Part shown: positions 33,966 through 42,416 of the stretch, piece by piece
Layout: every line of letters begins with the position of its first letter
Position numbering within the stretch: the first letter of the stretch is position 1
NCBI GenBank assembly: GCA_900314795.1
Contig: OMWP01000020.1
Coordinates: 1 to 52,899 of the forward strand
Direction: 5' to 3'
Origin: an uncultured Eubacteriales bacterium
GTDB taxonomy: Bacteria > Bacillota > Clostridia > Oscillospirales > Acutalibacteraceae
Length of the DNA stretch: 52,899 nucleotides
Notes under the pieces: generated by a model
What the model was told of the DNA's origin: nothing
Databases searched by the model: none
The model's input: the letters and a program-made list of their open reading frames with translations, nothing else
Made by a program: the position numbers and the translations under genes

Positions 33966-35774
33966 ATGAAAAAGGTAATCAGTTTATTATTGGTAGTAAC
34001 CTTGCTTACTGCTGCGCTTGCTGTTTCCTTCAACGCGTTATCCGTATCTGACGTCGAAGACGGCGTCCCCTCTGTTATGTCTGTCAGTGAGGGTATTGCG
34101 GCGTATGAAGCGGAAAATGAGATGGAGCCCGGCTCTATCAAGACCCAGCGCATCTATTTCATGATGCCGAACGGTAAGAACGGTCCCGTCGCGACCGACG
34201 ACGTTTATGTGCACGTTCCCGAAGTGAAGGATGAAGTGACCGACGAAGTCATCGAGGAAGCGCACGATGATCTTGTGCTCAAAAAGGGCGAAAAGTCTCC
34301 CACATGGTATAATGACTTTAACATTCTCGACGGCAAGCACTATGCCGGCGTCTATTGGTGGGGCGGACCTGCTAACAAGGACGGCCATTGGGTAGGCTAC
34401 CGCATGGAGATCGAGGATTATGAGCAGGGCATCTACTATGCCGACATCCCCTACGATCCCGACGACGACACCGCTTCCGTTGCGGTTGCGATCTTCAACA
34501 ACGGTGTTGACGGCGGCACCGACACATCCAAGCCCATCTATTATAAGGCGGCTCAGACCAAAGACACCAACATCCAGGGCGCTTACCCCGACGATTATGA
34601 TACGACTCCCTACGGCTCTCCCGATCCGTGGAGCTTTGATAACTGTATCTATGTCATCGACCCCAACCAGTACTCCGTCAACGCCTTCTCCCAGAAGCAG
34701 ACCTGCGGCGCAAACTGGTATGTTTACTACGGCAACGGCTGCTACGGCGTAGAGTACAAAGAAGGCTTCGGCGACGATACCGAGTATCCTGACGGTACCC
34801 CCGGCTGGTCTGATGACGTAGCTGAGATCTGCATGAACCCCGATCACTTCAAGGACGGCGTCCATGTTGGCTATCAGCCTCAGCCCACCGAGGCTCCCGA
34901 GCCCACCGAGGCTCCTAAGCCCACTGAGGCTCCCAAGCCCACCGAGCCCGCTCCGACCGAGCATGTTCACAATCCTGCCGCCGCAGTCGCGGAGAACGTC
35001 GTTCCCGCTACCTGCACCGCGGAAGGCTCCTATGACGAGGTCGTATACTGCCTCGATTGCGGCGAGGAGATCTCCCGCACCCATAAGACCATCGAAATGA
35101 CCGCTCACAACCTGACTTATGTCCCCGTTGTCGCGGCTACCACAGAGGCGGAGGGCGTAAAGGCGCATTATGAGTGCGCGGATTGCCATAAGCTCTTCTC
35201 CGATGCTGCCGGTACTGTCGAGGTCACTGCGGCTGATCTGGTGATCCCGAAGCTCGAACATGAGCATACTATCAAGTTCAAGCCCGGTAAAAAGGCTACC
35301 GAGACCGCTGACGGTTGGAAGTCCTACTTCTACTGCACCGAGTGCGGTAAGTACTTCAACAACAACAAGGGTGAGATGGAGCTGACCTGGGAACAGATCG
35401 TGATCCCGAAGCTCGCTCCCGCTCCTACCGAGGCTCCGACCGAAGCGCCCAAGCCCACTGAGGCTCCCACAGAAGCGCCCAAGCCCACAGAAGCTCCGAA
35501 GCCCACCGAGGCTCCGACAGAGGCTCCCAAGCCCACCGAGCCGCCCACACCTGCTGAGATCCTCGGCGATGTAGACGGCGACGGCAGTGTCACTTCTACC
35601 GATGCTGTATTGATCCAGCGCGCGGATGCCGGTATCACCACGCCTACCGCTGATATGATCAGACGCGGCGATGTAGACGGTGACGGCAAGCTGACCATCT
35701 TTGATGCGACCCTGATCCAGCGTTACCTGGTTAGTATCACCGTCAAGTATCCCATCAATCAGCCGATCGCCTGA
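33966..35774 (+). CDS. secreted dockerin protein with CBM26-like domain and Cys-pair repeats
   Basis: A 602-residue paralogue of the preceding gene product: signal peptide (MKKVISLLLVVTLLTAALAV), then the same CBM26-like region (IYFMMPNGKNGPVATDDVYVH, AGVYWWGGPANKDGHWVGYRME, AIFNNGVDGG, KQTCGANWYVYYGNGCYG). A Pro/Glu/Lys linker follows. Then come three Cys-pair repeats (VVYCLDCGEEISR, YECADCHKLF, FYCTECGKYFNNN), each like a small CxxC ribbon, another PTEAPKPTEAP linker, and a C-terminal dockerin (GDVDGDGSVTSTDAVLIQRA ... GDVDGDGKLTIFDATLIQRYL). Likely a non-catalytic starch-binding component of the cell-surface complex. No enzymatic motif is seen. Confidence 0.83.
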   Translation: MKKVISLLLVVTLLTAALAVSFNALSVSDVEDGVPSVMSVSEGIAAYEAENEMEPGSIKTQRIYFMMPNGKNGPVATDDVYVHVPEVKDEVTDEVIEEAHDDLVLKKGEKSPTWYNDFNILDGKHYAGVYWWGGPANKDGHWVGYRMEIEDYEQGIYYADIPYDPDDDTASVAVAIFNNGVDGGTDTSKPIYYKAAQTKDTNIQGAYPDDYDTTPYGSPDPWSFDNCIYVIDPNQYSVNAFSQKQTCGANWYVYYGNGCYGVEYKEGFGDDTEYPDGTPGWSDDVAEICMNPDHFKDGVHVGYQPQPTEAPEPTEAPKPTEAPKPTEPAPTEHVHNPAAAVAENVVPATCTAEGSYDEVVYCLDCGEEISRTHKTIEMTAHNLTYVPVVAATTEAEGVKAHYECADCHKLFSDAAGTVEVTAADLVIPKLEHEHTIKFKPGKKATETADGWKSYFYCTECGKYFNNNKGEMELTWEQIVIPKLAPAPTEAPTEAPKPTEAPTEAPKPTEAPKPTEAPTEAPKPTEPPTPAEILGDVDGDGSVTSTDAVLIQRADAGITTPTADMIRRGDVDGDGKLTIFDATLIQRYLVSITVKYPINQPIA

Positions 35775-35798
35775 TCGACTCCCCACTGAGGCTGATAT

Positions 35799-35842
35799 GA
35801 TTGTCATTGCGAACCTCCTTCGGAGGTGTGGCAATCTCAAAC
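35799..35842. repeat. GTCATTGCGA...GTGGCAATCT intergenic repeat, short form
   Basis: ATTGTCATTGCGAACCTCCTTCGGAGGTGTGGCAATCTCAA; the inner CCTCC-TTC-GGAGG forms a hairpin. Same family as 13078-13142 and 43562-43612. Confidence 0.8.
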
Positions 35843-35858
35843 TAATTAATGATCGATC

Positions 35859-35884
35859 CGCTCCCTCTGTTTTCAGAGGGAGCG
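35859..35884 (+). terminator. terminator-like hairpin, dockerin gene 2
   Basis: CGCTCCCTCTG and CAGAGGGAGCG around TTTT; only a weak T run follows (TCAGTTTG). An exact copy with a better T run is at 36054-36083. Confidence 0.75.
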
Positions 35885-35931
35885 TCAGTTTGTCGAAAAA
35901 GTATAGAATAAAAAATGAGTAGCCGATTTCC

Positions 35932-36030
35932 AAGGCTCCTTTTGGGAAAAGGAGCTGTCACCGAACGGTGACTGAGGAATTGTTCATCCGCCTCCTTTCG
36001 GAGGCACCTTCCTTTCCCAAAGGAAGGCTT
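35932..36030. repeat. two facing copies of the GGCTCCTTTT/GCCTCCCTTT repeat family
   Basis: AAGGCTCCTTTTGGGAAAAGGAGCTGTCACCG...GTGACTGAGGAATTG runs forward; CGCCTCCTTTCGGAGGCACCTTCCTTTCCCAAAGGAAGGCTTT is an inverted copy directly after it. The 35775-36450 gap otherwise holds terminators, one more repeat and the next promoter. Confidence 0.75.
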
Positions 36031-36053
36031 TGATAGGTTTTTCTACAGTCTGT

Positions 36054-36083
36054 CGCTCCCTCTGTTTTCAGAGGGAGCGTTTT
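36054..36083 (+). terminator. second copy of the dockerin gene 2 terminator
   Basis: The same 11-bp stem and TTTT loop as 35859-35884, here followed by TTTTG. Confidence 0.8.
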
Positions 36084-36117
36084 GTTATCTGTATTGATAA
36101 GTCATTGTGACATCCCA

Positions 36118-36213
36118 AGCCTCCCTTTCCTAAGGTGAGATTCTGTCCAAATCTGCGATTTGGAGAACAGATTCCATACACCGGAGAGGTGGCACGAAGT
36201 GCCGGAGGGTTGC
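36118..36213. repeat. intergenic repeat, GCCTCCCTTT family, long form
   Basis: Nearly identical to 12842-12934, including the nested GATTCTGTCCAAATC...GATTTGGAGAACAGATTCC segment. The inner hairpin is GTGGCACGAAGTGCC. Confidence 0.85.
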
Positions 36214-36250
36214 AAGGACTGCCGTGATCTCACCCGAATTCCCGGCATCC

Positions 36251-36270
36251 TTTTGTCATAATACACAAAA
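36251..36270 (+). promoter_or_regulatory. operator-like palindrome upstream of dockerin gene 3
   Basis: TTTTGTCATAATACACAAAA is a TTTTGT...ACAAAA inverted repeat, identical to 38951-38970. Its start lies 59 bases before the -35 box in both cases. Confidence 0.6.
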
Positions 36271-36309
36271 CTGAGGCAAAAATCTTTATACCCAAAAAAT
36301 AATAAGCCG

Positions 36310-36338
36310 TTGAAGTTTAAAAAAATATATGCTAAAAT
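36310..36338 (+). promoter_or_regulatory. promoter, dockerin gene 3
   Basis: TTGAAG (36310-36315), 17 bases (TTTAAAAAAATATATGC), TAAAAT (36333-36338). SD AGGAGG before ATG 36451. Confidence 0.75.
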
Positions 36339-36450
36339 TATATTGCTATCATTATGTCCATGAAGAGGATTGCCTGAACCCCAACACGCCATCCTTAGAA
36401 ATGGTTGACATAATATATCCGCATAATATTTTTATAGGAGGAAATTTAAC

Positions 36451-38781
36451 ATGTTCAAAAAATTGTTATCAGTGCTTTTGGCAGTGATGATGGTCGTTTC
36501 CGTCATGGCAGTCGGCGTTGTGAATACCGCCGCGGCTACGACAGACGACTTCACCCCCGAGAGCACCAAGCTCTATTTTGACACCGAAGGCAGCGGCTGG
36601 GAAATGGGCACCAGGAATAAGGTCGCGTTCCATATCTTCGGCGGCGATCTTGAGAACGGTCTCCAATGGGGCGCCTCAAAGTCGATCGGCACCGCTACCG
36701 AAGGTCAGCCCGGCGTATTCGAGATCGATCCCGTTAACGGCAAGCAGGGCTATACCCTCAACCCCGGTGTGCAATACAAGATCATCTTTGTCCGTACCGA
36801 AGGAAAGAACTGGACCAACCAGACTTATGATCTGCTCTTCACCACCGATTGCTTCGGTCACGTTGCATACTCCGACGGCAGCACCTACGAGAACCCCGTA
36901 GACAGCTCTAAGAAAACAACTGCGGCATTCTGGAAAGACATGGACGCTACCAAGTACGGTCCCGTTCTCCAGATCTCCTCGATCGGTAACGTAGTCGGTA
37001 CCTGCCCTGAGGCGGGCAAGACTCCCGAATCCATCTTTACCGATTTTTTGACTGTCGTTGACAGTGTCACCGGCACTACCACCTATGCGAACGCATATCA
37101 CTATATGGTAGAGTCCGACAGAAAGACCGACCAGCAGCTGATTGACGATATCGGCGCGGGCTTAGGTCTGAACAAGGATCAGGTCAAAGCGGCGTTTGAG
37201 GCAAACACCGAGGATTCCGCAGGAAATCCGGTCACTACCACCTGGAGCTATGACGCTTCCACTCTGCCTGCAGGCGAGACACCCCATACCCATACTCCCG
37301 GTGAGCCGGTACAGGAGAACGTAGTTCCCGCTTCCTGCACGGCAGAAGGCTCCTATGACGAGGTTGTATACTGCACCGAGTGCGGCGAAGAGATCTCCCG
37401 TGAGCAGAAGACCATCGACAAGATCGCGCATAATCCCGGCGAAGCTGTACAGGAGAACATCGTTCCCGCGTCCTGCACCGCAGAGGGCTCTTATGACGAG
37501 GTCGTTTACTGCACCGAGTGTCAAGCTGAGCTCTCCCGCGAGCATAAGACCATCGACAAGCTCGCGCACACTCCCGGCGAGCCGGTACAGGAGAATGTTG
37601 TTCCCGCTTCCTGCTCCGCGGAAGGCTCTTATGAAGAGGTCGTCTACTGCACCGAGTGTAACGAGGAACTTTCCCGTGAGGCTAAGACCATCGACAAGCT
37701 CCCGCATACTCCCGGCGGCGAGGTTATCGAGAACAGAGAGGTCACTCACGACTATACCCAATATGAAGTAGTACACTATTGCACTGAATGTAACACAGAG
37801 CTGAGCCGTGAGACGGTTCAGGAGCCCATCATCACCCATACTCCCGGCGAGGCAGTTCGTGAGAACGAAGTGCCCGCAACCTGCACCGCAGAAGGCTCTT
37901 ATGACGAGGTCGTATACTGCACCTCTTGCGGCGCAGAACTCTCCCGCACCACTAAGACCATCGATAAGATCGCGCATTCCCTCAGCTTCAAGCCCGGCAA
38001 ACAGGCAACTGAAGAGGCAGAAGGCTGGAAGTCTCACTTTGTCTGCAGCGTGTGCAAAAAGTACTTCAACAATTCCTCGGGTGAGATGGAACTGACTTGG
38101 GATCAGATCGTGATTCCGAAGCTTGCACATACTCATACTCCCGGCGAAGCGGTTCAGGAAAATGTCGTTCCTGCTAGCTGCAAGGCAGAAGGCTCCTATG
38201 ACGAGGTCATCTACTGCACCTCTTGCGGCGAAGAGCTCTCTCGTGAGCACAAGACGATCGACAAGCTCGCTCATACTCCCGGCGAAGCTGTACAGGAGAA
38301 CATCGTTCCCGCAACCTGCACCGCAGAAGGCTCTTATGACGAGGTCGTTTACTGCACTGAGTGCGGCGAGGAAATTTCCCGTGAGCACAAGACCATTGAT
38401 ATGGCTAAGCACACCATCAAGATCAAGCCCGGCAGAGCTGCTACTACAGAGGCCGACGGCTGGAAGACCCACTTCTACTGCACCGAGTGCGGCAAGCTCT
38501 TTACCAACTTCTCCGGCACCAACGAGACCACTTGGGAAAATGTCAGAATCCCGAGAATCGTTACAGGCAAGCTCGGCGACGTTGACGGCGATGGCGAGGT
38601 CACCGTTCTCGACGTGACCTGCCTCCAGCGCGTACTTGCAAATGTTAAGACCGCTGACGATACCATTAATAAGCTCGGCGACGTCGACGGCGACGGTGAG
38701 CTTACCACGATCGATACGACCAAGCTCCAGCGCTGGCTCTTAGGCCTGAGTCAGGATCTGAAGATCGGCGAGGATGTTTGA
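36451..38781 (+). CDS. secreted dockerin protein with nine Cys-pair repeats
   Basis: A 776-residue protein with signal peptide 1-28 (AVGVVNTAAA). The N-terminal domain (about 32-275) is of a beta-rich, possibly carbohydrate-binding type (KLYFDTEGSGWEMG, KVAFHIFGGD, YDLLFTTDCFGHVAYSDG, YGPVLQISSIGNVVGTCPEA) with no motif I can assign firmly. Nine repeats follow (about 280-690): seven of about 45 residues (PASCTAEGSYDEVVYCTECGEEL...), the fourth degenerate and without the first Cys, and two of a second type (FKPGKQATEEAEGWKSHFVCSVCKKYF). Cys pairs suggest small ribbon-like domains acting as stalk or spacer. A dockerin closes the protein (GDVDGDGEVTVLDVTCLQR, GDVDGDGELTTIDTTKLQRWL). Confidence 0.8.
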   Translation: MFKKLLSVLLAVMMVVSVMAVGVVNTAAATTDDFTPESTKLYFDTEGSGWEMGTRNKVAFHIFGGDLENGLQWGASKSIGTATEGQPGVFEIDPVNGKQGYTLNPGVQYKIIFVRTEGKNWTNQTYDLLFTTDCFGHVAYSDGSTYENPVDSSKKTTAAFWKDMDATKYGPVLQISSIGNVVGTCPEAGKTPESIFTDFLTVVDSVTGTTTYANAYHYMVESDRKTDQQLIDDIGAGLGLNKDQVKAAFEANTEDSAGNPVTTTWSYDASTLPAGETPHTHTPGEPVQENVVPASCTAEGSYDEVVYCTECGEEISREQKTIDKIAHNPGEAVQENIVPASCTAEGSYDEVVYCTECQAELSREHKTIDKLAHTPGEPVQENVVPASCSAEGSYEEVVYCTECNEELSREAKTIDKLPHTPGGEVIENREVTHDYTQYEVVHYCTECNTELSRETVQEPIITHTPGEAVRENEVPATCTAEGSYDEVVYCTSCGAELSRTTKTIDKIAHSLSFKPGKQATEEAEGWKSHFVCSVCKKYFNNSSGEMELTWDQIVIPKLAHTHTPGEAVQENVVPASCKAEGSYDEVIYCTSCGEELSREHKTIDKLAHTPGEAVQENIVPATCTAEGSYDEVVYCTECGEEISREHKTIDMAKHTIKIKPGRAATTEADGWKTHFYCTECGKLFTNFSGTNETTWENVRIPRIVTGKLGDVDGDGEVTVLDVTCLQRVLANVKTADDTINKLGDVDGDGELTTIDTTKLQRWLLGLSQDLKIGEDV

Positions 38782-38816
38782 TCCGATCATTGCTGAGTAA
38801 CTGAATAACCCATACT

Positions 38817-38846
38817 GCTCCCTCTGCTTTTGCAGGGGGAGCTTTT
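38817..38846 (+). terminator. terminator, dockerin gene 3
   Basis: GCTCCCTCTGC and GCAGGGGGAGC (one wobble) around TTTT, followed by TTTT. Confidence 0.88.
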
Positions 38847-38950
38847 ACTATAAATGAATACTGAAAACTGAAAAATGAAGAATGAATCATGATGCGCAAA
38901 GAGTCGTTGTGCGATTGCGGTCATTTTCATTTTCGGCAGTTTTGTAATAC

Positions 38951-38970
38951 TTTTGTCATAATACACAAAA
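38951..38970 (+). promoter_or_regulatory. operator-like palindrome upstream of dockerin gene 4
   Basis: Exact copy of the 20-bp sequence at 36251-36270, again starting 59 bases before the -35 box. The shared stretch extends on the left (CTTTTGTCATAATACAC). Confidence 0.6.
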
Positions 38971-39009
38971 GTGGGGTGAAAATCTCTATTAAAAAATAAA
39001 CAAATATCG

Positions 39010-39038
39010 TTGAATATTTTGAAAATATATGTTAGAAT
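39010..39038 (+). promoter_or_regulatory. promoter, dockerin gene 4
   Basis: TTGAAT (39010-39015), 17 bases (ATTTTGAAAATATATGT), TAGAAT (39033-39038). The spacer is almost identical to that of dockerin gene 1. Confidence 0.78.
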
Positions 39039-39074
39039 TATATTGTCTGAAAATATATCCCGAGGAGGATTAAC

Positions 39075-42000
39075 ATGAAAAAGATTATCAGCATGTTGTT
39101 GGTTCTTGCCATGATGATCACAGTGCTTACTGTCGGCATCACCACAACAAACGCCGCTGAAACGGCGACCATCACGATCTACGGCCTTGACGGTTCTACC
39201 GAAGTCAAGGAGATCAACGTAGGCGACGAGTTCACGGTTTATTCCACTCTGAATGTTTCCGCTTCCGTTTCCAATGGTATGATCGGTTCGATTCAGGGTA
39301 CCCAGACCTACTCATCGAGCGTACTTTCCCTGGTTGATGAAGTCAGCGGTCAGTACGGCGAGTTTGTAGATCCCGTCAAGGTATTCCCCGTCACCGGTGA
39401 GAGCACCATTGCCAACGGCGCACAGGAAGGAAAAATCGTCTACAATGCAACCAACCCCTCCACCACCAACGCATTCAAATTCGATTCCGATTCCTCGCAG
39501 CTGATCGTTACTACCTACAAGGTAACTGCTGCCGGTACCGGTGAAGTCAAGAATGCGCTCCGTAACCTCGCGATTGCCGACAACGAGTTGACCAGAATCA
39601 TCTTTGAGGGTAAGCTCCAGGAAGGCAAGTCGATCGCGGGCAAAGCGACCTTTACCGATCCTACTCCCACCATCGACCATGCTGAGGTTCGCATCCACAG
39701 TCTCGACGGTTCTGTTGAAACAAAGTCTTTCAACATCGGTGATACCTTCAACGTATACACCACCCTCGACGCTTCCTCCGTTAACAACGGTCTGATGGCT
39801 TCCGTCAACGGCACCCAGCGCTACACCACCTCTGTTCTTCAGCTGGCTGATACCGTAGACGCTGACGGCATTCTTACCGATAGCGCTAAAGTATTCCCCG
39901 TCATGGGCGACGCCGCATTGGGTTCCGCAAAGAACGCCGGTACAGTGAAGTATGCGGGTTCTTCCGTTTCCGGTTTCCTGTTCAATTCTCTCAATTCTCA
40001 GCTGCTCTGCACCACTTATCGTGTTACCGCTAACGGTTATGCCGATATCACTAATAAGCTCAACGTGCTTGCTGCAGCTGATGAGGATATCACCCGCATC
40101 GTATTCAACGGCGAGACCCAGACAGGCAAGAGCTATTCCATGCGTGGTTCTTTCAACACCGACGGTCCTATCCCGACTCTGCCTCCTACAGAGCCCCCCA
40201 CAGAGCCTTCCGACAAGCTCAAGGTCACCATCGTCAATCCTGACAACACTACCGCTGTCAAGGAGTTCAACAAAGGCGACACCTTTACTGTACATACAGT
40301 CCTCAACGCGGGCGCCACGATCGCCAGCTTAGAAGGCACCCAGACCTATCCCACCGCTTCTCTGCAGCTGACCGACAGTGTCACCGGCGAGTATAATGAG
40401 ATCGTCAATAAGGCTGCTATGTTCCCGATCCTCGGCGACGAGGCTTTCGCCGCAGTCAACAACGGCGCACTCAAGTTCAATGCTTCCAGAGGCGCGGTCG
40501 GCGGCGGCTATGCGTTCAACACTGCTACCTCTAAGCTGATCGTCACCAACTATAAGGTTCTCGCTACCGGTGAAGCTACTATCAAGACCACCCTCAGAAC
40601 CTTGATCAAGGATGACGCTGATGCGACGAAGATCGTCTATAACGAGCAGACCCAGTCCGGTCAGAGCTATTCGATGCCCGGTACCTTCACCGATCCTTCC
40701 GCTCCCGAGCCTCCGACAGAAGCTCCCAAGCCCACCGAGCCTGAGACAGAAGCTCCGACTCAGCCCCAGCCTGACAACAAGGCTCACATCACTATCTACG
40801 GCTTTGACGGTTCCTCTAAGACCAAGACCTTCAACATCGGTGATACCTTCACCGTATATACCACTCTCAATGTTCCTGCCGCAGATCCCGCAGGTATTGC
40901 TTCCATCAACGCAGAGCAGTCCTTCACCAAAGAGATCCTGCAGCCTCAGGATGAGGTTGACGAGCTCGGTGTAATTGTCGATAACGAAACGGTATTCCCG
41001 ATTTTGGGTAATGCGACTGTCGGCAAGATCGACACCGATTTAGGCGTCACCAAGTTCAACGCATCTACCCCGCAGATCAACAAGGGCTTTAAGTTCATCA
41101 CTGACGAGTCTCTGCTGATCGTGAGCACCTATAAGGTTTCCGCTGCCGGTAATGCAGAGATCAGAAATAGCCTGGTTACTCTGGCTATCGCCGATACGGA
41201 TCTTACTCAGGTCGTCAGAAAGGGCGAGTTACAGCCCGGTTTCACTCTCGGCGGTACTTCTTCCTTCTATAAGCCCGGCGAGCCCGAGCCCACCGAGCCT
41301 CCTACAGAAGCTCCGACTGAGCCTCCCGTAAAGCCGACTGAGCCTCAGCCTGATCAGAAAGCGAATGTTACGATCTACGGTATCGACGGAAGATCTGAGG
41401 TCAAGACCTTTAACGTAGGCGAGACCTTCACCGTATATACCACCCTCAATGCTGCTGATGCAGCTCCCGGCGGTGTCGCCTCCATCAGCGCATCCCAGAC
41501 CTTCACTAAGAGCATCCTGCAGTCTACCGACGCGGTTGACCAGCTTGGTGTAGTTACCGACGTTGAGACCATGTTCCCGATCCTGGGTGCCGGTACGGTT
41601 GCGAAGATCGACAACGGTCTGAACAAGTTCAACGCATCTACCCCGCAGATCAACAAGGGCTTCAAGTTCGACAGCAGTAAATCGCTGCTGGTTGTGACCA
41701 ACTACAAGGTTACCGCTGCCGGCGACGCAGAGGTCAGAACCACTCTCGATATGCTCGCTTCTGCAGATATCGACCTGACCCGTATCGTTGACCATGGCGA
41801 GGTTCAGCCCGGATTCGCTCTTGACGGCAGTGCTTCCTTCACTGATCCCGGTCAGGATCAGCCTGAGACATACCTGCTGGGCGACGCTGATAACAACGGC
41901 TTTGTTGAGTCATTAGACGCATTGGCCATCCAGCGCTACGCCGCAAAGATGCCGGTTGTAGATAAGGCTACTATGGAGAGAAACGGCGACGTCGACAGAA

Positions 42001-42098
42001 ACGGTTACCTTGAGGTTCTCGATGTAACGAATATCCAGCGTAAACTCGCTAAGATGCCTGTTGCTTACCCGATCGGCGAGTATGTACCTGTAGAGTGA
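39075..42098 (+). CDS. secreted dockerin protein with five cohesin-like repeats (scaffoldin candidate)
   Basis: A 1007-residue protein. Signal peptide 1-28 is followed by five repeats of about 160 residues (about 31-196, 203-362, 382-540, 569-735, 757-922). Each opens with ITIYGxDGSxxxKxFNxGDTFTVYTTLN, has a strand like GxQxYxxxxLQL, then a segment with FPILG and FKFDSxxSxLIVTTYKVTAAGxxEI. That order (VGDxFTVxxxL, turn, LxL strand, LVxxxFKVxAxG) fits the nine-strand cohesin plan, though identity to classical cohesins is low by eye. PTEPPTEAP linkers separate repeats 3-5. The C-terminus is a dockerin (GDADNNGFVESLDALAIQRY, GDVDRNGYLEVLDVTNIQRKL). If the repeats are cohesins, this is an adaptor or primary scaffoldin. 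Confidence 0.75.
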   Translation: MKKIISMLLVLAMMITVLTVGITTTNAAETATITIYGLDGSTEVKEINVGDEFTVYSTLNVSASVSNGMIGSIQGTQTYSSSVLSLVDEVSGQYGEFVDPVKVFPVTGESTIANGAQEGKIVYNATNPSTTNAFKFDSDSSQLIVTTYKVTAAGTGEVKNALRNLAIADNELTRIIFEGKLQEGKSIAGKATFTDPTPTIDHAEVRIHSLDGSVETKSFNIGDTFNVYTTLDASSVNNGLMASVNGTQRYTTSVLQLADTVDADGILTDSAKVFPVMGDAALGSAKNAGTVKYAGSSVSGFLFNSLNSQLLCTTYRVTANGYADITNKLNVLAAADEDITRIVFNGETQTGKSYSMRGSFNTDGPIPTLPPTEPPTEPSDKLKVTIVNPDNTTAVKEFNKGDTFTVHTVLNAGATIASLEGTQTYPTASLQLTDSVTGEYNEIVNKAAMFPILGDEAFAAVNNGALKFNASRGAVGGGYAFNTATSKLIVTNYKVLATGEATIKTTLRTLIKDDADATKIVYNEQTQSGQSYSMPGTFTDPSAPEPPTEAPKPTEPETEAPTQPQPDNKAHITIYGFDGSSKTKTFNIGDTFTVYTTLNVPAADPAGIASINAEQSFTKEILQPQDEVDELGVIVDNETVFPILGNATVGKIDTDLGVTKFNASTPQINKGFKFITDESLLIVSTYKVSAAGNAEIRNSLVTLAIADTDLTQVVRKGELQPGFTLGGTSSFYKPGEPEPTEPPTEAPTEPPVKPTEPQPDQKANVTIYGIDGRSEVKTFNVGETFTVYTTLNAADAAPGGVASISASQTFTKSILQSTDAVDQLGVVTDVETMFPILGAGTVAKIDNGLNKFNASTPQINKGFKFDSSKSLLVVTNYKVTAAGDAEVRTTLDMLASADIDLTRIVDHGEVQPGFALDGSASFTDPGQDQPETYLLGDADNNGFVESLDALAIQRYAAKMPVVDKATMERNGDVDRNGYLEVLDVTNIQRKLAKMPVAYPIGEYVPVE

Positions 42099-42154
42099 TT
42101 CTTCTTTCCGTAGAACGGTACGATCACTCAAAGATCGATCCATCAATCACAGTC

Positions 42155-42187
42155 AACTCCCCCATCTTGTGATGGGGGAGTTTTTAT
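42155..42187 (+). terminator. terminator, dockerin gene 4
   Basis: AACTCCCCCATC and GATGGGGGAGTT pair perfectly around TTGT, followed by TTTTT. The rest of 42099-42416 holds a second hairpin and the spoVAD promoter. Confidence 0.92.
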
Positions 42188-42319
42188 CACTTTACCGGAG
42201 AAATCTATTTAGGCAAGTGCAAATCCTCCGATACGAGGCAAATGCTCCAAGAGGCGGCACAAAGGAAAAAGGTGTACAGCGGTCTGTGCTTATTCGAAAA
42301 AACAGAATAATGTGAAAAA

Positions 42320-42345
42320 AGCTCTCGATTATAATGTCGAGAGCT
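42320..42345. terminator. hairpin upstream of spoVAD
   Basis: AGCTCTCGA and TCGAGAGCT around an 8-base loop, with A-rich and T-rich flanks; it may act as a second or bidirectional terminator that insulates spoVAD. Confidence 0.55.
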
Positions 42346-42357
42346 TTGATTTTGACA

Positions 42358-42386
42358 GCATGATATCCGCTAAAATGTGAATACTA
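42358..42386 (+). promoter_or_regulatory. possible sigma-G promoter of spoVAD
   Basis: GCATG (42358-42362) fits the -35 pattern GNATR, and AATACTA (42380-42386) fits the -10 pattern CATNNTA except for its first base, with 17 bases between. Forespore expression of spoVA genes is by sigma-G in Bacillus. Confidence 0.45.
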
Positions 42387-42416
42387 TGGTATGAACGTAA
42401 AATAAGGAGTATTCAC

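Noticed and set aside
34038-35933. 631-codon minus-strand frame opposite the second dockerin gene
   Set aside because: Same cause: low-complexity Gly/Leu/Arg-rich shadow of the linkers and repeats; no motif.
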